From: Actinomycetota bacterium
GTDB lineage: Bacteria > Actinomycetota > Aquicultoria > Aquicultorales > Aquicultoraceae
Assembly: GCA_030018005.1 (NCBI GenBank)
Contig: JASEGT010000016.1
Span: forward strand, 1-38,718
DNA length: 38,718 nucleotides
Reading direction: 5' to 3'
Shown in pieces: positions 32,897-38,718 of the stretch; within the stretch, counting starts at the first letter, position 1; each line of letters starts with the position of its first letter. A program made the position numbers and the translations under genes. The notes beneath the pieces were generated by a model that made no database searches, was not told the DNA's origin, and saw only the letters and a list, made by a program, of their open reading frames with translations.

Positions 32897-33061
32897 TTGC
32901 AAGCGAAGGCAGGACGGTCGTATATATGGCGAGAGATAGGCGAGGCAGAGCCATGTGATTGGCAGGGTTTGGGGCTTTATAAGTGTACGCCCATTACCGA
33001 AGAAGAATACAATTTAAAATTTAATGATGAAACCAAAAATGAATCTGGGATGGAGGAATGA
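32897..33061 (+). CDS. possible small ORF upstream of the DUF2231 gene
   Basis: A forward frame ends at TGA 33059-33061, overlapping the start of the next gene by one codon; TTG 32897 is preceded by GGAGGG, but only 2 bases away, so the start is uncertain. The product would be 54 residues, with an unusual polar ending (YKCTPITEEEYNLKFNDE). The frame stays open back into gap. Weakly supported; it may be a spurious frame. Confidence 0.25.
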   Translation: MQAKAGRSYIWREIGEAEPCDWQGLGLYKCTPITEEEYNLKFNDETKNESGMEE

Positions 33062-33528
33062 TGAGCTCTCCCATACCGCCCTCCATACCGTCCTCCGGCA
33101 GCACTAAAATAAAATACAAAATACACTGGCATGTACTCCTCGTTCATTTCCCCATCGCTTCTTTCCTGGGGTCTTTCACATTTATGAGCCTGCATTTGCT
33201 TACGAGGAACAGTTGTTTTGATTTGGCGGCTTACGTCAGTCTAATAGCCGGCGCCATTGTTATGCTGCCTACCGCAATGACCGGCTGGATTACCTGGAAA
33301 AATCGCTATAAAGGGTTTACGGGCAAGCTATTTCTCAACAAGATCCGGATTTCGTTCGGGATGATCGTTCTCAGCATTGTGCTGGTGATTTACCAGACCG
33401 TCTTTCCCTTTGATTTCCTCGATGTTTGGCACCGCCTCAACCATTCCCTCTACTTTGGCGGGGTGACGCTGCTGATGATGGGAGCAGTTGCTGAGGGCTA
33501 CTATGGCGGACGTCTGCACCACAGGTAA
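33061..33528 (+). CDS. DUF2231 membrane protein
   Basis: 155 residues. GGAGG is at 33052-33056, so ATG 33061 (4-base spacing) is preferred over ATG 33058. The family motif HWHVLLVHFPIASFLGSFTFMSL lies near residues 20-45, followed by LAAYVSLIAGAIVMLPTAMTGWITW and two more membrane helices, four in all. Conserved His and Trp residues (HVLLVHFP, TGWITW, HRLNHSLY) are typical of DUF2231, whose members may bind heme or take part in redox, although no function is established. It is followed closely by a small helical gene in the same direction. Confidence 0.85.
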   Translation: MSSPIPPSIPSSGSTKIKYKIHWHVLLVHFPIASFLGSFTFMSLHLLTRNSCFDLAAYVSLIAGAIVMLPTAMTGWITWKNRYKGFTGKLFLNKIRISFGMIVLSIVLVIYQTVFPFDFLDVWHRLNHSLYFGGVTLLMMGAVAEGYYGGRLHHR

Positions 33529-33544
33529 TCGGAGAGGAGCTTTA

Positions 33545-33781
33545 ATGCTAAAAAACAAAAGCCTTCTAAAAGATCTTCGAAACGTTATCGAGCATGTGAC
33601 GGCAACGATTGTGATGAATGAGAGCGAGGAGGAATTTTATCGCCGCTCTGGAGAGGCTACGACTCAAGAAGACGCTAAAGCCATCTTACTGGAAATAGCA
33701 GACGATCTTGCTAAAAGCAGCCTTCGGCTGGAGACACATATAGACAAGCTACGGCAGACGCTCTTGGAGTTGGAGAGTTAA
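33545..33781 (+). CDS. small helical protein, ferritin-like fragment
   Basis: 78 residues from ATG 33545 with GGAGAGGAG upstream, 16 bases after the DUF2231 gene, so probably in one operon. The sequence (RNVIEHVTATIVMNESEEEFYRRSG, then AKAILLEIADDLAKSSLRLETHIDKL) resembles one half of a rubrerythrin/ferritin-like four-helix bundle, with two helices. Only part of the metal-ligand pattern is present (EEFY, but the usual ExxH on the second helix is changed), so metal binding is doubtful. It could be an orphan two-helix protein that dimerises. The assignment is tentative. Confidence 0.55.
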   Translation: MLKNKSLLKDLRNVIEHVTATIVMNESEEEFYRRSGEATTQEDAKAILLEIADDLAKSSLRLETHIDKLRQTLLELES

Positions 33782-33873
33782 AACGGAACAGCCAAAGCAT
33801 GAAATGCCGGGCTTGGATTTGCTTACTATGTTGAAAATAGAAATCAACTTCAACCTTTTATGGGGGGCTTTTT

Positions 33874-34062
33874 ATGATGATGTGGTTTTGGATCCTTGCC
33901 ATCGCAGGCGGAGCTTATGCTGTCGCTGAACTAAATCGGCGAGGACGTCCTCAAGAGCAGGAGAAAAAGCCTGGAGCATTAGAAATCCTTCAGGAGCGCT
34001 ATGCGAAAGGTGAGATTGGCGAGGAAGAGTATAAAAGTAAGAAACGCGACCTGGCGAGCTAG
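33874..34062 (+). CDS. SHOCT domain small membrane protein
   Basis: 62 residues from ATG 33874, GGGGGG upstream. A single hydrophobic helix (MMWFWILAIAGGAYAVAEL) at the N-terminus is followed by a polar Arg/Gln/Glu linker and the C-terminal SHOCT helix pair ALEILQERYAKGEIGEEEYKSKKRDL, with the signature LxxRYAkGEIxxeEY. SHOCT domains are short helical oligomerisation segments often found at the ends of membrane proteins. No function is known for such stand-alone proteins. Confidence 0.85.
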   Translation: MMMWFWILAIAGGAYAVAELNRRGRPQEQEKKPGALEILQERYAKGEIGEEEYKSKKRDLAS

Positions 34063-34170
34063 TCGTTAACGGTAAATCATGGGTGAATAAATGGTTGCCG
34101 GCGGGCACGTGGATTGTTTACCGATAAGCTGTTTAAACGGCATTAATTATAATTGCCGATTAGTCCGGGT

Positions 34171-34190
34171 TACATTTGATTACATTTGAT
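34171..34190. repeat. tandem 10-bp repeat before pfkA
   Basis: TACATTTGAT occurs twice in perfect tandem just before the pfkA ribosome site (GAGGGC at 34192-34197). A TATAAT sits at 34148-34153 without a clear -35 box. Confidence 0.6.
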
Positions 34191-34202
34191 CGAGGGCACC
34201 GC

Positions 34203-35174
34203 ATGAAACGTGTAGCCGTTGTCACTAGTGGGGGCGATGCGCCCGGCATGAACGCCGCCGTGCGCGCAATAGTTAGGGTCGGTATAGATGCCGGGCTGGA
34301 AGTATTCGGAATTCGCAGGGGCTATATGGGCTTGATCGAGGGTGACATGATTCGCCTGACAGCCCGCGATGTAAGCGGCATCCTGCAACTTGGAGGTACC
34401 TATTTGGGCACCGCGCGCAGTGAAGAATTCAAGACGGAACCGGCTCAGAGAAGGTCCATTAAAAACCTTGCGAAGATGGGCGTAGAAGGGCTTGTGGTAA
34501 TAGGTGGCAATGGCTCGCAGAAGGGCGCACACGCGCTGTGGAGGCTTGGCTTTCCAGTAGTGGGAGTTGCCTCAACCGTAGACAATGATCTTTATGGGTC
34601 GGATATCACAATAGGGGTGGATACGGCGCTCAACATAATCATCGAATCGGTTGACCGCATAAAAACGACGGCCGAATCGCATCACCGGGCCTTCTTGATT
34701 GAAGTGATGGGAAGGGATTATGGTTTCCTGGCGCTAATGGCGGGTATTGCCGGAGGGGCCGAGGTAGTTATTACTCCAGAGTTTGAAATGGAGCCTCCAA
34801 ATGTCGCTGAGGAGTTGCGCTTGGCCCATGAGCATGGCAAAAGGTTTGCCCTCGTAATAACCACCGATGGCGCGAAAAACAACGCTGAGACAATCGAAAG
34901 GTACTTCAAAGAGCACGAGCAAGAAATTGGATTTGAATGGAGAGTGACTATACTTGGGCACGTGCAACGTGGCGGCTCACCCACCGCTTTCGACCGCCTT
35001 CTCGCCACGCGGCTCGGTGCGGCAGCGATCGATCTTTTACAACGAGAAGACACGGGAAAGCTTGTGGGTTGGGCCAATGGAAAAGTTGCATACGCACCTC
35101 TCGACATTGTGGCTACGCACAACAAGACGTTAGACGCGGAAATGCGGCGTTTGAGTGAAGTGCTTAACAGGTGA
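34203..35174 (+). CDS. pfkA: ATP-dependent 6-phosphofructokinase
   Basis: 323 residues from ATG 34203 (the frame is open back to 34176). It phosphorylates fructose-6-phosphate in glycolysis. The family A motifs are intact at E. coli-like numbering: TSGGDAPGMNAAVRAIVR (8-25), STVDNDLYGSDITIG with T125, D127 and D129, VMGRDYGFLAL, VVITPEFE, and the effector-site-like VTILGHVQRGGSPTAFDRLLATRLG at about 251-275. The glycine loop reads IGGNGSQKGA, so Asn103 replaces the Asp103 of the E. coli enzyme, which helps hold Mg-ATP, while Gly104, a mark of ATP rather than pyrophosphate use, is kept. It lies 20 bases before the GH65 gene. Confidence 0.93.
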   Translation: MKRVAVVTSGGDAPGMNAAVRAIVRVGIDAGLEVFGIRRGYMGLIEGDMIRLTARDVSGILQLGGTYLGTARSEEFKTEPAQRRSIKNLAKMGVEGLVVIGGNGSQKGAHALWRLGFPVVGVASTVDNDLYGSDITIGVDTALNIIIESVDRIKTTAESHHRAFLIEVMGRDYGFLALMAGIAGGAEVVITPEFEMEPPNVAEELRLAHEHGKRFALVITTDGAKNNAETIERYFKEHEQEIGFEWRVTILGHVQRGGSPTAFDRLLATRLGAAAIDLLQREDTGKLVGWANGKVAYAPLDIVATHNKTLDAEMRRLSEVLNR

Positions 35175-35194
35175 TGTTGGCGAAGGGACAACGG

Positions 35195-37514
35195 ATGAAG
35201 AAAATATATTCACCCACTGATAATCCTGCCTTCCTGCTCATTGAAGAAGGATATAATCCACTGCGAGAGAGAGATCGAGTCGCTGTTTACGGTCGGTAAC
35301 GGGTATCTCGGTACGCGTGGCTCTCTTGAAGAGCAGGGGTCGGTGTCTAACCCCGCCACGCTGGTCGCAGGCGTCTACGGCAAAACAAAGGCTGACGCAA
35401 CCGAAGAGCTGGCTGTAGTGCCGGACTGGCTGCTTACCCGAATCTACGTCGAGGGCGAAGAACTTACATTGACGCGCGAAAGCATCCTTGAACACCGGCG
35501 CATCCTCGACCTGAAGAGAGCGGTTCTTATTCGCGAGTGGCGTCATCGTAACGATAAAGGTCGGATAACTACTATAAAATACCTGCGCTTTGCATCGCTC
35601 GCCGACCGGCATCTCATGGTATTAAGACTAGTCGTTATCCCGGAAAACTACCGTGCGCAGATTAGGGTTGAAACCGGCATCAAGCCATGTCAAAAATGCA
35701 GCCCTGTACTTACGATTGTCGAGTCGGGGGCGCTTGAAGATAAGGGCGTTTTTGTCGAGTCGAGAACCCAATTTAGCGATATTGTCATTGCCGAGGCTCA
35801 AGTAAGCCGATTTGCGGGAGGGTCGATAACACCGGGCTATCGCACTCATAATGAGCAATCGATTCCCATTGAAGAATGGACATGGCAAGCGGAGATCGGT
35901 CAATCGGCAACAATCGAGAAGTTTGTAAGCATATATACTTCGAGGGATACCGACCGTCCGGGACCGGCCGCTCGCAAACATGTTAAAGGGCTTGCCGACC
36001 AGAAACTCGATGATATTTTAGGCAAACACGTAGATGCTTGGGCGCATCGTTGGAGTACGTCGTTGATTGCGGTCCAAGGGGATCATGATGCGCAAAAGTG
36101 GATTAATTTTGCGACTTACCACCTCATCATCGCGGCTAATCCGATTGATGAGCACAGCTCGATTAGTGCTAGAGCACTTACCGGCACGGTTTACAAAGGG
36201 CACATTTTTTGGGATACGGAGATGTTTATTCTGCCGTTTTTTATTTACACGCACCCGGAATGCGCCCGGGCTATGCTCATGTACCGCTACCATACTTTAC
36301 CGGCGGCTCGAAAAAAAGCGGCAGAGATGGGGTATGAAGGTGCTCTCTACGCATGGGAGTCCGCGATGAACGGCGATGAGATGACGCCTCCCTTTGTGCC
36401 GGCGCCGACAGGAGAAATCATCCCCATACTCTCGGGCAAGCTGGAGCAGCACATAAATGCCGCCGTCGCCTACGGAGCATGGTCGTACTGGAATGCCACG
36501 CAGGATGTTGATTTCCTAGTCACCGGCGGGGTTGAAATATTAGCTGAGACAGCCCGCTTTTGGGCCAGTCGAGTCGAGGAACGGGACGGTGTCTATCATA
36601 TAAACGACGTCGAGGGCCCGGACGAATACCACGAAGGCGTAGATGACAACATGTATACCAACATGATGGCGGCTTGGAATTTAAAACGAGCGGTTGAGGC
36701 TATCGACTATGTTGAGGAATTCTATCCTGATATCTGGTCAAAGCTTCAAAACCATATAGAGCTGGCTATGACGGAAACAGAGTGCTGGGTTGAAATCGCC
36801 GACAATATCTATAAAGACGTCATACATAGCGGCAACCTTATTGAGCAGTTCGACGGGTACTTCGATCTTCAGGACATCGACGTCGCCGACTACGAGCCCC
36901 GAACTGCCGCGCTCGATGTTATTCTCGGGCGGGAGAAGACCGCGGCATCACAGCTTGTTAAGCAGGCCGATGTCGTGATGCTCCTGTACCTTATGGAAGA
37001 CGAGTTTACCGAAAAGATGCTCAGAGACAACTTTGAATATTACGACCGGCGCACGGCACATGGCAGCTCACTGTGCCCGAGCATCTATGGTCTCGTTGCC
37101 GCTCGCCTCGGCCTAATGGAGACATCGATTCGCTATTTTCGCCAGGCCGGTACGATAGACCTGGCAAACAACATGGGTAATGCCTCAGGTGGTGTGCATG
37201 CGGCAGCGCTTGGAGGTCTATGGCAGCAGGTTATTATGGGCTTTGCGGGAGTCAGGGTTAAGAAAGAAGGCGTATATCTTTATCCCAGCATGCCTGATTC
37301 GTGGAACCACCTTACATTTTCGCTTCGATGGCGAAACCAACTGCTCCATTTTGACGTGGAACGGGAGAAGCACATAACCGTTACCGTTGAGGGCGACCGA
37401 GAAGTAGGCGCCGGAATATACAACCGTCCTCTTGGGCTGCTGGCGCCGGGAAGGACTTACAGGGCTATCTGGGACGGCGTTACTTGGCAGGGATTTAATG
37501 AACAAAAGGCATGA
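35195..37514 (+). CDS. GH65 family disaccharide phosphorylase (trehalose/maltose/kojibiose type), frameshifted near the N-terminus
   Basis: From ATG 35195 (AAGGGA upstream) the first 24 codons read MKKIYSPTDNPAFLLIEEGY and NPLR, typical of GH65 N-termini. They run into (GA)5 at 35265-35274, after which the family sequence continues in another frame as REIESLFTVGNGYLGTRGSL. One extra GA in the tract would restore a 773-residue protein, reading PLREREIESLFTV. TTG 35241 in the second frame lacks a ribosome site. Later motifs: GHIFWDTEMFILPFF, DVEGPDEYHEGVDDNMYTNM with the catalytic Glu, HGSSLCPSIYGL for phosphate binding, GNASGGVHAAALGGLW. GH65 enzymes split alpha-glucosides with phosphate to give beta-glucose-1-phosphate; the substrate is not deducible. 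It sits between pfkA and a Usp gene. Confidence 0.92.
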
Positions 37515-37515
37515 T

Positions 37516-38352
37516 ATGAAAGATAAGCCGGCGATTGTCATACCGCTTGATGGTTCAATAACCGCAACCGCTGCCCTCGGCGCAGCTCAAGCTGTGGCAA
37601 ACCTTATTGAGGGTGTACTTCATATTGTGCATACAACTGAAAGGCCGTTGCCTGAAGACCAGCTCCTTAAAACCCTGAACATCGATTCACTGCAGGTCAA
37701 ATGTTTTGTTCTGCATCAGATTAGCGGTGATGCAGTCGATGCGATCTTGAAATTTGCCCTAAGTATCGAAGCAAAAATGATTATCATGTCAAGTCATGGT
37801 CACACCTATAATCCCCAGCATTTAGTAGGGGGGACGGCGATAGGTATCATACAGCATGCCGCTATGCCGGTGATGGTCATCCGTCCGGGCATAAAAAAGT
37901 TGCCGGATCTTTCATGGACGCCTGCCAGAATGCTGCTGCCATTGGAGGGTGCGCCGGAAGTTGCCGCAATTGAGCAGATATTCAGCTTGGCAAAACTGAT
38001 GGGTGTCGACATAGATGTGCTGCACATTGTTTTTGTCGGAGCGGAGCAACCTTCGGAAGCCGGAGCCCTTACCAGCCCCAAATACATCGATTATCCACAG
38101 TACGATTGGCCGGCATGGGCTGAGGAGTTCATAAGCCGGTTTGGCGCACATCGACCACTAGAGGTTAAACTACGGCTGTTTCACCGGGAAGGGCGTCCTG
38201 CCGACGTAATGCTGGGGTTTGCCCTTGAAAATAACGAAGATCTTATTGCTCTGAGTTGGCATGGGCACCTGGAAAAGGAACGCGCCGCGGTTGTTAAGGG
38301 AATCCTGCAAAGAACCGAGTTACCGATCTTGCTGATGAGGTCAGAGGAATAG
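37516..38352 (+). CDS. tandem universal stress protein (UspA) family
   Basis: 278 residues from ATG 37516, one base after the GH65 stop codon, with AAAAGG upstream (37504-37509); ATG 37498, inside the GH65 end, is also possible. Two Usp domains are fused. The first has AIVIPLDGSITATAALGAAQ and IIMSSHGHTYNPQHLVGGTAIGIIQHAAMPVMVIRPG, with a G-x-x-x-G-(9x)-G-like ATP-loop pattern. The second starts MLLPLEGAPEVAAIEQI and ends ALSWHGHLEKERAAVVKGILQRTELPILLM, without clear ATP-loop glycines. Usp proteins help survival under stress or energy limitation. It is probably cotranscribed with GH65. Confidence 0.9.
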   Translation: MKDKPAIVIPLDGSITATAALGAAQAVANLIEGVLHIVHTTERPLPEDQLLKTLNIDSLQVKCFVLHQISGDAVDAILKFALSIEAKMIIMSSHGHTYNPQHLVGGTAIGIIQHAAMPVMVIRPGIKKLPDLSWTPARMLLPLEGAPEVAAIEQIFSLAKLMGVDIDVLHIVFVGAEQPSEAGALTSPKYIDYPQYDWPAWAEEFISRFGAHRPLEVKLRLFHREGRPADVMLGFALENNEDLIALSWHGHLEKERAAVVKGILQRTELPILLMRSEE

Positions 38353-38353
38353 T

Positions 38354-38388
38354 TTCGCACCTTTATTGACAGCAAAGGTGTGCGCGAA
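38354..38388 (+). terminator. inverted repeat after the Usp gene
   Basis: CACCTTT (38358-38364) pairs with AAAGGTG (38374-38380), with outer TTCG (38354-38357) and CGAA (38385-38388). No T tract follows, so it is a weak terminator candidate. Confidence 0.35.
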
Positions 38389-38501
38389 TAGACACACATC
38401 CTGCGTACGTAATGCAAGTCATTTTGGGTATAAAGTATCCATCCTCATATACAAAAGGATAGATACGTGTAAGGCAAAGCCCTTGCGTAAAGGAGGATAA
38501 A

Positions 38502-38718
38502 TTGAGCACCGATTTTGCAGGTACGGATCTGCGAGACCTGATTGCGTTCCAGACCGAGGCGGTCTCGTCCCATTACGATTTGCCTCCACAATTCTTTGCC
38601 GGCTTTCTGGGGCCGCGCATGGCGTACTCATGCGCTTACTTTACCGACGAGAGCAACAGCTTGGCAGAAGCAGAAGAAAATAAATTGCTCCTTACCGCAA
38701 AAAAACTCGACCTAAAAG
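38502..38718 (+). CDS. cfa: cyclopropane-fatty-acyl-phospholipid synthase family protein (5' end, cut by window edge)
   Basis: TTG 38502 with AAAGGAGG upstream opens a frame of 72 codons to the window edge. The sequence (TEAVSSHYDLPPQFFAGFLG, then PRMAYSCAYFTDES, SLAEAEENKLLLTAKKLDLK) matches the start of the SAM-dependent domain of cyclopropane fatty acid synthases. These methylate the double bond of unsaturated phospholipid acyl chains; related enzymes use mycolate or other lipids. The family's short N-terminal domain is missing here, so it belongs to the class that begins directly with the methyltransferase core. Function is inferred from 72 residues only. Confidence 0.85.
   Translation, partial: MSTDFAGTDLRDLIAFQTEAVSSHYDLPPQFFAGFLGPRMAYSCAYFTDESNSLAEAEENKLLLTAKKLDLK

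Noticed and set aside
1-38718. CRISPR arrays, insertion sequences, prophage or rRNA genes
   Set aside because: No regularly spaced repeats, transposase or integrase genes or conserved rRNA segments were seen on either strand.

Overview
The window looks like a chromosome segment of a monoderm-type bacterium of moderate GC, most like the deep-branching, largely uncultured actinobacterial lineages. That placement is inference, from gene order (rpmB / DUF1858 / fakA / fakB / recG / rsmD / coaD / DUF177), an RsbW/SigB-type pair, strong AGGAGG ribosome sites and frequent GTG and TTG starts. No ribosomal RNA, tRNA, CRISPR array, transposase or prophage gene was seen.

Layout. 1-5100: the 3'-truncated end of a zinc-ribbon GNAT-like gene, two unrecognised proteins and a lipoprotein-like/TPR/thioredoxin-like fusion. 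5344-7720: a degenerate RsbW-like anti-sigma factor, a SigB-type sigma factor and an AI-2E-family membrane protein. 7810-11929: alaS-ruvX-mltG. 12036-13537: a flavin-reductase-like protein and a DUF4013 membrane protein. 13611-19004: a TPP riboswitch with a likely attenuator, then thiM-thiE-thiC-thiL-thiD and a phosphodiesterase. De novo pyrimidine synthesis (ThiC), thiazole salvage (ThiM), coupling (ThiE) and phosphorylation (ThiD, ThiL) together could make TPP. 19053-26638: rpmB on the minus strand, diverging from DUF1858-fakA-fakB-recG-rsmD-coaD-coiled-coil protein, then DUF177.

26750-31267 is the most unusual part. It holds a carboxymuconolactone decarboxylase/AhpD-family gene whose reading frame continues through an in-frame UGA exactly where the second redox cysteine is expected (Cys-Ser-Tyr-UGA). 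A hairpin sits just downstream. The best reading is a selenoprotein of CxxU type. Next come a PAS-PAS-GAF-SpoIIE phosphatase, an overlooked 53-residue His-rich coiled-coil protein and a membrane SpoIIE-type phosphatase. With the RsbW/SigB pair these suggest a partner-switching stress network, although no anti-anti-sigma gene is present here.

31627-38718 is a sugar/central-carbon and stress group: an archaeal-type (class II) glyceraldehyde-3-phosphate dehydrogenase, small membrane or helical proteins (DUF2231, ferritin-like fragment, SHOCT), a phosphofructokinase with Asn103 in place of the usual Asp, a GH65 disaccharide phosphorylase whose first 24 codons are separated from the rest by a frameshift at a (GA)5 tract, a tandem universal stress protein, and the 5' end of a cyclopropane-fatty-acid-synthase-like gene that runs off the edge.
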